A DNA stretch of 64,000 nucleotides from Fen-1135 sp963705275 (GTDB lineage: Bacteria; Desulfobacterota; Syntrophia; Syntrophales; UBA2185). Location: the NCBI GenBank assembly GCA_963705275.1, contig OY970063.1, positions 1,798,001-1,862,000 on the forward strand, read 5' to 3'. Every line of letters begins with the position of its first letter. Position 1 is the stretch's first letter. The notes beneath the pieces are model-generated. The model was not told where the DNA came from. It did not search any database and saw only the letters and a program-made list of their open reading frames with translations. Below are positions 26,478 to 34,644 of this stretch, one piece after another. The translations under genes and the position numbers were made by a program.

Positions 26478-28151
26478 TCAGTCAAGTCTGTCATACATCA
26501 TCTCGACATTCGAGCACCCCGGCGGTATGATGGGGTATACATAGTTTTCCGGATCAACAATGGCTTCCAGCAGATACGGGCCATCGGCCGTTACCATAGC
26601 TTCGATGCCGGTCTTCGGATCTTTATCCACGGCGATTTTGCTTCCCGGGATGCCGAAGCCCCGGGCAACCGCAACAAAATCAACCTTGCTGCCCAAATCA
26701 ATGGTGGTAAAGCGTGCATTGTAAAAAAGATCCTGAATCTGGCGGATCATCCCCAAATGGCCGTTATTGATGACTACGATCTTTATGGGTAAATTGTAGT
26801 AGCTAATAGTGGCCAGTTCCTGGATGTTCATGTAGAATCCTCCGTCGCCTGTGATAGCGATGACGGATCTCTCTGGAGTGCCGACCTTGGCGCCGATCGC
26901 GGCGGGCAGGCTGAATCCCATTGTCCCCATGCCTCCGCTGGTAATCAGGCTGCGGGGGCTGCGTGCCTGCCAGGTGCGCACCGTCCATATCTGGTTCAGC
27001 CCCACATCCGCAGTCACCGTTGTATCGTAGGGCATAGCTTGCTGTAACATATGGATAAAATCTCCCGCCTGTCCGCACCCGGTGTCAGCGGCTTTCCCGT
27101 CAATGGCTTCACGCTCAGTTTGAATCCTCTGCAGCCACTCCGACTTTTCCTTCTCGTCAATGAGGGGCAATAACGCCGTCAGGGCATCGCGAATATCCCC
27201 GACGTAAGGCAGATTGATCTTAATGCTCTTTCCTATCGATGTGGGATCGATATCGATCTGCGCGATCTTTGCCAGGGGGGCGAATTCTTCGATGAGTGCG
27301 GTGCTGCGATCTGAGAAGCGTGTACCCACGGCAAGAATAAAATCGCACTGATGCACCATCCTATTTGCCAGCTCATTTCCGTGTGTTCCTATCAATCCCA
27401 GGTTGTAGCCATTGACGGAGTCAACGGAACCGATGCCCATCATCGTAGTGACGAAGGGGATCTTCGCCTTCTCGACCAGCTCGCGTATCAGGAGAAAGGC
27501 ATTGCTCAGCTTAACTCCTCCTCCGATAATGAGGATCGGTCTTTCGCTCTGATTAAGTGTCTTGGCGATCTTCTCCAGTTGTTCACGATCTTCCTCAGTC
27601 TTGTAGTTCGTCTTCAGCGCAGGGGCAGCCTTCTTTTCTGCCGGGGGGCATTTCGACGACAGGATGTCGCGGGGGAGATCCACCAGGACCGGCCCCGGCC
27701 TCCCTGTCTTGGCGAGCTCAAACGCCTGCCTCAGTGTTGCTGCAAGATTATTCACATCGTGCACCTGGTAACTGTGTTTTGTTATAGGCAAGGTTATCCC
27801 GATGATGTCCGTTTCCTGGAAGGCATCTTGGCCTAGGAGTCCCGTGCTTACCTGTGCTGTAAGGGCGACCATTGGCGTTGAGTCCATGAAGGCGGTGGCA
27901 ATACCTGTCACCAGATTGGTAGCCCCCGGCCCCGATGTGGCGATACAGACGCCTACCTTTCCGGTGGCGCGCGCGTAGCCGTCGGCGGCGTGAGCTGCAG
28001 CCTGTTCGTGTCGCATGAGATAATGACGGACCTGGCTGTTTATCAACCGGTCATGAATGGGCAGGGTGTTTGCCCCCGGGTATCCGAAGATTGCATCAAC
28101 ACCTTCTTCTTTTAAGATTTGTATGACTAAATCTGCGCCAATGGTTTCCAT
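26478..28151 (-). CDS. ilvB: Acetolactate synthase large subunit, operon 2
   Basis: A 557-residue ThDP-dependent synthase, paralogue of 23930-25618. Motifs: IFGYPGANTLPIHDRL, RHEQAAAHAADGYARATGKVGVCIATSGPGATNLVTG, and GDGGFYMNIQELATISYYNLPIKIVVINNGHLGMIRQIQDLFY. I start at ATG 28151 (METIGADLVIQ), matching relatives, with AAGGAG about 12-14 bases upstream; a GTG at 28208 would add 19 odd residues that run back toward the attenuator hairpin. It is preceded by a valine-run leader and terminator, so its expression probably follows valine supply. Confidence 0.94.
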   Translation of the reverse strand: METIGADLVIQILKEEGVDAIFGYPGANTLPIHDRLINSQVRHYLMRHEQAAAHAADGYARATGKVGVCIATSGPGATNLVTGIATAFMDSTPMVALTAQVSTGLLGQDAFQETDIIGITLPITKHSYQVHDVNNLAATLRQAFELAKTGRPGPVLVDLPRDILSSKCPPAEKKAAPALKTNYKTEEDREQLEKIAKTLNQSERPILIIGGGVKLSNAFLLIRELVEKAKIPFVTTMMGIGSVDSVNGYNLGLIGTHGNELANRMVHQCDFILAVGTRFSDRSTALIEEFAPLAKIAQIDIDPTSIGKSIKINLPYVGDIRDALTALLPLIDEKEKSEWLQRIQTEREAIDGKAADTGCGQAGDFIHMLQQAMPYDTTVTADVGLNQIWTVRTWQARSPRSLITSGGMGTMGFSLPAAIGAKVGTPERSVIAITGDGGFYMNIQELATISYYNLPIKIVVINNGHLGMIRQIQDLFYNARFTTIDLGSKVDFVAVARGFGIPGSKIAVDKDPKTGIEAMVTADGPYLLEAIVDPENYVYPIIPPGCSNVEMMYDRLD

Positions 28152-28225
28152 ATTTGCTTCTTGCTCCTTGCCGTTCGGAAAATAGAAAAGCCGCCAGTTC
28201 ATCTGCACAGCGGCTTGTAAGGCAT

Positions 28226-28257
28226 AAAAAAGCCGCGGGTTGTCGGGGCCCGCGGCT
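28226..28257 (-). terminator. Attenuator terminator, valine leader
   Basis: On the minus strand AGCCGCGGG pairs with CCCGCGGCT (9 bp, all but two pairs G-C) around a 9-base loop, followed by UUUUU. It lies between the valine leader and ilvB copy 2. TCGGGG just after the valine run (28300-28305) can pair with CCCCGA in the loop region (28243-28248), a candidate antiterminator. Confidence 0.9.
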
Positions 28258-28277
28258 CTTCGTTCTATGTTATCCCA

Positions 28278-28367
28278 TCACAGAAACCGAGCAGCGGTCC
28301 CCCGAAGTACAGATACTACTACTACGGCTACTACAGGGATATCGGCGCTCAGGCTGTAACGGGTCAT
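28278..28367 (-). CDS. ivbL: Valine-rich attenuation leader peptide
   Basis: A 29-codon gene from ATG 28367 to TGA. The centre reads DIPVVAVVVVSVLRG, seven valines within nine residues, all in GTA codons. AAAGG sits 8 bases before the start. The arrangement mirrors the enterobacterial ivbL leader of ilvBN in logic: valine run, then an antiterminator segment, then a G-C-rich terminator before the synthase gene. One isoleucine and three leucines occur, so valine is the dominant signal. Because only GTA is used, one valine tRNA isoacceptor may matter most. The gene is too short for ordinary gene callers. Confidence 0.9.
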   Translation of the reverse strand: MTRYSLSADIPVVAVVVVSVLRGTAARFL

Positions 28368-28398
28368 CTGCTTACCTTTATTCACTAATGTTGATTTA

Positions 28399-28426
28399 AT
28401 AGTATACAATAAATCAGATTTGTCAA
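28399..28426 (-). promoter_or_regulatory. Promoter of the valine-leader ilvB operon
   Basis: Minus strand TTGACA (28421-28426) is followed after 16 bp by TACTAT (28399-28404), with an overlapping TATACT two bases nearer (28401-28406). It lies about 32 bp before the leader peptide start and about 20 bp from the end of the PBP gene that converges in position but is on the same strand upstream. Confidence 0.65.
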
Positions 28427-28446
28427 GCAATTTTTGGCTGCTGCCT

Positions 28447-30489
28447 TTATCGGGAACCGTCCTTATCGCGTCTGCTCGTTTCCTCCTGCGACTCCTTAAT
28501 TTCTATAGGTACTGCACGAGTCCCTGTTGTACCCTCGAGAAAGCTCTCGAAAATGGCATCTTGGGTCGACCGCATCGCCGGAATACCCGTGTGAGGATCT
28601 ACCTTAATGAAAACAATTCCATCCGGGACGGGGAAAACTTCTCGGGGCTTTCCTTGCAGGACTTTTTCCATAAAATAGAGCCATATGGGCGCTGCGGCCC
28701 TGCCTCCCACTTCTTCTCTGCCGAGGGAGGTTTCCTGGTCAAAGCCAACCCATACCCCTGCCACGAGAGACGGCGTAAAGCCTATAAACCAGGCGTCTCT
28801 GGTGTCATCTGTCGTTCCTGTCTTACCCGCAACAGGCCTGCCGATGCTTTTAACTCGTCTCCCTGTTCCGCTTTCCACGACATCCTGCATGACGTAGGAT
28901 GTCATAAAGGCTATACGGGAATCGATAACTTCCTCACTTTTTACTTGGGCCTCCTCAAAGACATGGCCTGTTCGATCAACTATCTTCTTGATGAAATAAG
29001 GAACGACCCGTTTGCCTTGGTTTGCCAGGACGCCGTATCCCCTGACCATCTCCTGAAGGGTAACGCCCGACGTCCCCAGTGCCAAAGAGAGGTTCCTTGA
29101 CAGAGGCGAAGTGATCCCCATATTCGTCGCATATGCGGCGGCATAATCAACGCCAATCTCTTGGAGAACCTTTATCGTAATGATATTCCTCGACTGCACG
29201 AGGGCGTTTCTAAGGGTGGTCGGCCCATTGAATTTCCCGTCAAAGTTTCTTGGTTTCCAGAAACCGTCTGGCGATGCTCTGTCTTCATAGACGATGGGGG
29301 CATCCAGTATGCGCGTTGACGGTGTCATTCCCTTGTCGAAGGCGGCTGTGTATACAAATGGTTTAAAGGCGGACCCCGGCTGCCTCCTCGACTGGGTGGC
29401 ACGGTTGAATTCACTCTTTTTGAAATCCCTGCCTCCGACCATAGCCGTGATAGCACCGGTCTTCACCTCCATGCAAAGAAGAGCTCCCTGAACCAGTCCC
29501 TTCTCATATTTCTCACGGTCCTCCAACTCTTGAAGTCCCTTTTCCACTGCGTCCCGTGCCGCTTTCTGCATTTCTATGTTAAGGGTCGTGTAGACTTCAA
29601 GACCTTCCTTGTAGAGGACGTCGCTCCCGTATTTTTCCATTATGTATTTCCGGATGTTCTCGATAAAATAAGGGGCAATTTTTTCTTTAGGTCTGATGGA
29701 CTTGAGAATTATGGGCGCTGCAAGGGCCCGACCTTTCTCTGCCGCGGTGATGTATTCGTCTTCGACCATCCTCTCAAGCACATATGCCTGTCTCTGGCGG
29801 GCCTTATCGAGATGGAGGAAAGGGGAATAAGTGCTGGGCGCCTTGGGAAGACCGGCTAGGAGCGAGGCTTCAGCGAGGTTCAGATGTCTGGCACTTTTTC
29901 CAAAATATCCCTGTGCCGCCGCCTCAATGCCGTAAGTGCCGTGCCCCAAATATATGTGATTTAGGTATAAATTCATAATCTCATCTTTGGAAAGATACTT
30001 GTCAATCTTATAGGCCAGGATGGCCTCCTTGATTTTTCTTATGTAGCTTCTCTCCGAAGACAGATAGAGGGATTTGGCCACCTGTTGCGTTATGGTGCTG
30101 CCTCCCTGAACTATTCGACCGGCTTCGATATTCTTATAAAAAGCCCTTGTCATGCTCACCAAATCGAAGCCCGTATGTTGATAAAATCTTGCGTCTTCCG
30201 CGGCTACGAAGGCATGAATGACCACCTCTGGAACTTCGGACAGCTTAATGATCTTCCTATCTTCCATGAAAAATTCATCGATTAGTTCATTATTGTCTGC
30301 ATACACCCGAGTGGCGATGCTGGGACGGTAGTCCTTTAAGGCGGCAATGCTGGGCAATTCCTGGTGAAGGACATGGTACAGGATACCGCTTATTATAACT
30401 GCCAGAACGAGAATGCACAGTGCGGCTACCAGCAGTATTGTGCCAAGGCGGGAGCGTTTCGGTTGCGTTTTCTTGCCTTTAGGTTTCAT
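28447..30489 (-). CDS. mrcA: Penicillin-binding protein 1A (class A)
   Basis: A 680-residue bifunctional murein synthase. One N-terminal membrane helix (about residues 16-40) is followed by the GT51 glycosyltransferase domain with the catalytic EDARFYQHTGFD and STITQQVAKSLYLSSERS, then the transpeptidase with the SxxK in PGSAFKPF, SRN in LVQSRNII and KTGTT. The protein polymerises lipid II and crosslinks peptides outside the inner membrane. It overlaps the upstream tatC by 4 bp, an unusual pairing of wall synthesis with Tat export in one transcript. Confidence 0.95.
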   Translation of the reverse strand: MKPKGKKTQPKRSRLGTILLVAALCILVLAVIISGILYHVLHQELPSIAALKDYRPSIATRVYADNNELIDEFFMEDRKIIKLSEVPEVVIHAFVAAEDARFYQHTGFDLVSMTRAFYKNIEAGRIVQGGSTITQQVAKSLYLSSERSYIRKIKEAILAYKIDKYLSKDEIMNLYLNHIYLGHGTYGIEAAAQGYFGKSARHLNLAEASLLAGLPKAPSTYSPFLHLDKARQRQAYVLERMVEDEYITAAEKGRALAAPIILKSIRPKEKIAPYFIENIRKYIMEKYGSDVLYKEGLEVYTTLNIEMQKAARDAVEKGLQELEDREKYEKGLVQGALLCMEVKTGAITAMVGGRDFKKSEFNRATQSRRQPGSAFKPFVYTAAFDKGMTPSTRILDAPIVYEDRASPDGFWKPRNFDGKFNGPTTLRNALVQSRNIITIKVLQEIGVDYAAAYATNMGITSPLSRNLSLALGTSGVTLQEMVRGYGVLANQGKRVVPYFIKKIVDRTGHVFEEAQVKSEEVIDSRIAFMTSYVMQDVVESGTGRRVKSIGRPVAGKTGTTDDTRDAWFIGFTPSLVAGVWVGFDQETSLGREEVGGRAAAPIWLYFMEKVLQGKPREVFPVPDGIVFIKVDPHTGIPAMRSTQDAIFESFLEGTTGTRAVPIEIKESQEETSRRDKDGSR

Positions 30490-31256
30490 ATTTCCTTTTG
30501 ATCGTCTTTCAAATCTTCAGCCTTGGGGCGTTTCTTTTCTGCTAATTTGGCCACGATAATGCCAATCTCATAAAGACCCATCAAGGGTACAGCCATGATA
30601 ATCTGGGTGAGCGCATCGGGAGAAGGCGTCAGGATGGCAGCAGCGACGAATATTATAAGGATGGCATATCGCCTGTTTCGCGATAACATTTTTGAACTTA
30701 CGACGCCGATCTTGGCTAAGAAAAAGATAACAACAGGCAGTTCGAAAGATATACCAAACGCAAGCAGAAGCTTCAGGGAGAGGGAAAGGTACTCACGCAG
30801 CGAAAACATGGGCTTGAGAAAATCTGATGAAAATTCCACAAAAAAGCTAAACGCAGGGGGAAGGGCAAGATAATATCCGAATAGTATACCGCAGATAAAC
30901 AGCATTGTAGAAGAAATGACGAAGGGAATCATGTATTTCTTTTCTGTCTTATAGAGACCGGGTGAGATGAATCTCCACAGTTGATAAAGAATATACGGGC
31001 TTGTAAGGAAGAGGGACGCATAGAAAGAGATCTTCATGTAGTTAAAAAAAGCCTCTGGCAGGCTGGTATATATCATAAAACTGTTTGGGGGTAGGACCTG
31101 GTACAGAGGTCTAGTAATGATCTGGAACAGCCATTCCTTAAAATACCAACAAACGCCAAAGCCGATAGCCGCTGCAATCATTATGCGGATGATTCTGGTC
31201 CGCAATTCTTCCAGATGCGAGGTAAAAGGCATTTTTTCTTCTACAGGGTCTTCCAT
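30486..31256 (-). CDS. tatC: Sec-independent translocase TatC
   Basis: A 256-residue inner-membrane protein with six predicted hydrophobic spans, the receptor for twin-arginine signal peptides. Family marks are the N-terminal FTSHLEELRTRI, the first periplasmic loop, FISPGLYKTEKKYMIPFV and FGISFELPVVIFFL (with the conserved Glu), and LTPSPDALTQIIMAVPL. The start is ATG 31256 (MEDPVEEKMPFTSHLEEL). It is 54 bp downstream of the TatA/B gene and overlaps the PBP gene. Confidence 0.95.
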   Translation of the reverse strand: MEDPVEEKMPFTSHLEELRTRIIRIMIAAAIGFGVCWYFKEWLFQIITRPLYQVLPPNSFMIYTSLPEAFFNYMKISFYASLFLTSPYILYQLWRFISPGLYKTEKKYMIPFVISSTMLFICGILFGYYLALPPAFSFFVEFSSDFLKPMFSLREYLSLSLKLLLAFGISFELPVVIFFLAKIGVVSSKMLSRNRRYAILIIFVAAAILTPSPDALTQIIMAVPLMGLYEIGIIVAKLAEKKRPKAEDLKDDQKEI

Positions 31257-31310
31257 AGATTAATTATCAGCAGTTCCTTCTAAAATGAGTTCTTTGTCGA
31301 TGGCATGAAG

Positions 31311-31628
31311 TCAAGATTGAGCTTTAAGGGTGGAATCTTTGCGAGGGTTTTCTGTTCCTTCCTCTCCGCCCGGCGGTGAGGATTTATGGTCATCTTGATC
31401 ATTTTTTTTACCATACAGCAGTGAATCTTTAAAGTCATTGACTTCTTTTCTAACATCATCCGGCTTCAGCGTTTCTTTGATGTTTTCCGTTACATCATCG
31501 GTCGCCCTGCGAAATTCGGAGAGGCCTTTGCCCAAGGATTTGGCGAGGTCCGGCAGCTTCTTAGGACCCACAACGAGCAAGGCAATAATTGCTATTACGA
31601 TAAGCTCTGGCAAGCCGATGCCAAACAT
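31311..31628 (-). CDS. tatA: Tat translocase TatA/TatB
   Basis: A 105-residue pore or receptor component: a single N-terminal membrane helix (MFGIGLPELIVIAIIALLVV), the GPKKLPDLAKSLGKGLSEFRRA amphipathic hinge and helix, then a charged soluble tail. A polar Glu at position 8 and the tail length lean to TatB, while the single copy suggests a bifunctional TatA/B. It precedes tatC on the same strand. Confidence 0.88.
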   Translation of the reverse strand: MFGIGLPELIVIAIIALLVVGPKKLPDLAKSLGKGLSEFRRATDDVTENIKETLKPDDVRKEVNDFKDSLLYGKKNDQDDHKSSPPGGEEGTENPRKDSTLKAQS

Positions 31629-31804
31629 GATTCCAACCCCTCGTTCGCTAAATCATTTCGAATATATATAGATTTATGCATTTGTCAATGTTTTTCCAGA
31701 AACAGAGACAGCTCGCTCTATGTTTGGAATATTTTTGCGTTCGCAAAGCTTTTATGCTAATAGCTTGAACCTGTGTAAAAAAACCCTTCCAGGGATGGTG
31801 CCCG

Positions 31805-32857
31805 ATGTCTCGAAAAACCGGTATAGTTAAAGATGAAAGGTATCTAAGGCATGACGCTGGATTTGGACATCCCGAATCGCCACAGAGGCTTGGCGCGACC
31901 TATGCCATGCTTGAAACGTCTGATATGGCCGGACAGTTTGTTGAAATTGAGCCGCGTTATGCAACCCATGAAGAGATTGGAATGATTCATTCTCTTTCCT
32001 ACATAAATCTTGTGGCATCTACGGCAGGGAAGATGTTTGTTCCCCTCGATCCCGATACTGCAGCCACACCGGAATCATATGATGTTGCGAAGCTGGCGGT
32101 GGGAGGACTGTTTAATGCCATAGACAGCGTTGTTTCCGGCGAAGTCGACAATGCCTTTGCCCTGGTCAGACCTCCCGGACATCACGCCGGGGTGTCCAAT
32201 GCAGCCGGTTTCTGCCTTTTCAATAATGTCGCCATAGGCGCGATGCATGCTATTTCCAAACATAAGATGGACAGGATACTGATTGTTGACTGGGATCTGC
32301 ACCACGGCAACGGAACTCAGGCGCAATTCTATGAGGACCCGAGGGTCTTGTATTTTTCAACTCACCAGTATCCATACTATCCGGGTACAGGCGCCATAGA
32401 AGAAATCGGGCGGGGGAAGGGTATCGGATACAATGTCAATGTGCCCTTGAGATCAGGCACGGACAGCGCCCAGTATGTCAAAATTTTCAGAAAAATTATT
32501 TATCCCATCTCCATGAAATTTAAACCCGAACTGGTCCTTATCTCGGCCGGTTTCGATCCTTATTACAAGGACCCCCTGGGAGGAATGAAAGTTACGCCAG
32601 CCGGATTTGCCTGTCTGACACGTATTCTTATGGATGTTGCCGATCAGTGCTGCGGTGGAAGGGTGGTTGCGACCCTTGAAGGCGGGTATCATATCAGCGG
32701 CCTCGCAGAGTCGATAAAGGCGGTGCTTATCGAGATGAGGGACGGCACGCATGTTACGGATGATGAGCTTGATCGAATTGCAGAGGAGGCAGACAGCAAT
32801 ACGGATCCGGTCATCAAGAAGGTGATTGATCAGATAAATCCTTACTGGCAGCTATGA
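31805..32857 (+). CDS. Histone-deacetylase-family protein (AcuC-like)
   Basis: A 350-residue zinc deacetylase of the HDAC/AcuC/amidohydrolase superfamily. The substrate and metal motifs are whole: ESPQRL near the N-terminus, RPPGHHAGVSNAAGFCLFNNVAIGA, VDWDLHHGNGTQ (Asp, His ligands) and ISAGFDPYYKDPLGG (second Asp), then LEGGYH. In bacteria such proteins deacylate acetyl-CoA synthetase, polyamines or other amides; with no acs or acuA beside it the substrate is open. It starts the plus-strand run ahead of gatCAB but is separated from gatC by 30 bp, perhaps in the same transcript. Confidence 0.88.
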   Translation: MSRKTGIVKDERYLRHDAGFGHPESPQRLGATYAMLETSDMAGQFVEIEPRYATHEEIGMIHSLSYINLVASTAGKMFVPLDPDTAATPESYDVAKLAVGGLFNAIDSVVSGEVDNAFALVRPPGHHAGVSNAAGFCLFNNVAIGAMHAISKHKMDRILIVDWDLHHGNGTQAQFYEDPRVLYFSTHQYPYYPGTGAIEEIGRGKGIGYNVNVPLRSGTDSAQYVKIFRKIIYPISMKFKPELVLISAGFDPYYKDPLGGMKVTPAGFACLTRILMDVADQCCGGRVVATLEGGYHISGLAESIKAVLIEMRDGTHVTDDELDRIAEEADSNTDPVIKKVIDQINPYWQL

Positions 32858-32887
32858 GTTCATTCTTGCAGTTATGAGGATACAGCA

Positions 32888-33175
32888 TTGAAGATCACAA
32901 AAGAAGAAGTTGAATATGTGGCTCATCTGGCGAGGCTCGATTTCAGCGAAGAAGAAAAGGTGAAATTTACCGCACAGCTAAACGATATACTCATGTATAT
33001 GGATAAGCTGAATGAGGTTGACACATCGGGCATCGGACCAATGAGCCATGCCATTGCCCTCCAAAATGCGTTCAGAGACGATACCGTCAAAGATTCTCTC
33101 ACCCAAGACATTTCCCTGTCCAATGCCCCGGAAGCGAAAGGCCCGTTTTTCCGGGTACCGAAAGTTATAGATTAG
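32888..33175 (+). CDS. gatC: Asp/Glu-tRNA amidotransferase subunit C
   Basis: A 95-residue linker subunit of the GatCAB complex, which makes Gln-tRNA and/or Asn-tRNA by transamidation. It shows the KITKEEVEYVAHLARLDFSEEE start and the APEAKGPFFRVPKVI end. The start codon is TTG at 32888, supported by GAGGA ten bases upstream and by alignment with family N-termini. It is 11 bp before gatA. Confidence 0.93.
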   Translation: MKITKEEVEYVAHLARLDFSEEEKVKFTAQLNDILMYMDKLNEVDTSGIGPMSHAIALQNAFRDDTVKDSLTQDISLSNAPEAKGPFFRVPKVID

Positions 33176-33186
33176 CTAGGGGCCGC

Positions 33187-34644
33187 ATGGAACTCCATCA
33201 GTTAACGATTCATGAATTGCAGAGTCTGATCAGGTCAGGGAAGCTAAATTCCTCAGGCATAGTCAAATCCGTGTTCAAAAGGATTGATGACGTAGAAAGC
33301 AGTGTCCATGCATATATTTCCCTCATGAAGGAATACGCATTTGAGGAGGCCGCCAAGGCAGATCGCATTATCAGAGAAGGGAATATCCATGCCCTGACGG
33401 GCATACCAATCGCCCTGAAGGATATCGTCTGCACACAGGGGTTCTTAACGACGTGTGGATCCCGCATCCTGCACAACTATATCCCGCCATACAATGCCAC
33501 AGTAGTAGAGAAATTGAAGGACGCCGGCGCAGTGTTCACCGGCAAGACGAATATGGATGAATTCGCCATGGGTTCATCTACTGAGACATCATATTTTGGG
33601 ATAACAAGAAATCCCTGGGCCCTTGACAGGATACCCGGCGGGTCGAGCGGAGGGTCCGCTGCTGCCGTGGCAGCTGACGAGTGCATTGCCGCGATCGGTT
33701 CTGATACAGGGGGCTCCATCAGACAGCCTGCTGCATTGTGCGGTGTTGTGGGAATGAAACCAACGTATGGAAGGGTATCACGTTACGGCCTCATCGCCTT
33801 TGCCTCCTCCCTGGATCAGATTGGTCCTTTTACAAAAGACGTTGAGGACTGCGCCATCATGATGAACGTTATTGCCGGATATGATCCGAGGGAAGCTACA
33901 TCTGTTCCGCTGGACGTGCCCGATTACACGGCATTTCTCTCACGGGGGATTGATGGCTTCAAGGTGGGAATTCCGAAGGAGTACTTCATAAAAGGCATTG
34001 ACCCGGAGGTAACGGAGGCCATGGCCAGAGCCGTGAAGGCGATCGAGGGACTGGGAGCAAAGTGTATCGAGATATCACTTCCCCATACGGAATATTGTCT
34101 GGCTGTGTATTACATCATTGCCCCTGCAGAGGCGAGTTCCAATCTGGCCCGATATGACGGCGTGAAATACGGATTCCGGGCAGAAGACACAAGAGACCTC
34201 CTGGATATGTACAAGAAGACACGTTCGGCAGGTTTCGGGGCCGAGGTAAAAAGGCGGATAATGATAGGGACGTACGCATTGTCTTCCGGTTATTACGAGG
34301 CTTACTATAAGAAGGCTTCACAGGTGAGGGCATTGATTAAACGTGATTTCGAAGAGGCGTTTAAAGTGTGCGATGTGATCCTTACACCGACGACCCCCAC
34401 CCCCGCCTTCAAAATCGGGGAAAAAATGGACGATCCTCTGCAGATGTACCTCTCCGACATATTCACCATATCAACAAACCTGGCAGGCATACCGGGTATA
34501 TCTGTGCCGTGCGGGTTCACGAGCCAGGGGCTTCCCATAGGCGCCCAGTTTATGGCGGGACATTTTGAAGAAGGGAAGTTGATTCAAATTGCCGCCGCAT
34601 TTGAAAAGCGAGCAAACATTGAGAAGAGGAGACCGGATCTCTAA
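33187..34644 (+). CDS. gatA: Asp/Glu-tRNA amidotransferase subunit A
   Basis: A 485-residue amidase that releases ammonia from glutamine for tRNA transamidation. The Ser-cisSer-Lys triad is visible as IALKDIVCTQG (Lys), GGSSGGSAAAVAA (cis-Ser) and GSDTGGSIRQPAAL (nucleophile Ser). Its C-terminal part has the usual AGIPGISVPCGFTSQGLPIGAQ. The stop overlaps the gatB start by one base. Confidence 0.96.
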   Translation: MELHQLTIHELQSLIRSGKLNSSGIVKSVFKRIDDVESSVHAYISLMKEYAFEEAAKADRIIREGNIHALTGIPIALKDIVCTQGFLTTCGSRILHNYIPPYNATVVEKLKDAGAVFTGKTNMDEFAMGSSTETSYFGITRNPWALDRIPGGSSGGSAAAVAADECIAAIGSDTGGSIRQPAALCGVVGMKPTYGRVSRYGLIAFASSLDQIGPFTKDVEDCAIMMNVIAGYDPREATSVPLDVPDYTAFLSRGIDGFKVGIPKEYFIKGIDPEVTEAMARAVKAIEGLGAKCIEISLPHTEYCLAVYYIIAPAEASSNLARYDGVKYGFRAEDTRDLLDMYKKTRSAGFGAEVKRRIMIGTYALSSGYYEAYYKKASQVRALIKRDFEEAFKVCDVILTPTTPTPAFKIGEKMDDPLQMYLSDIFTISTNLAGIPGISVPCGFTSQGLPIGAQFMAGHFEEGKLIQIAAAFEKRANIEKRRPDL

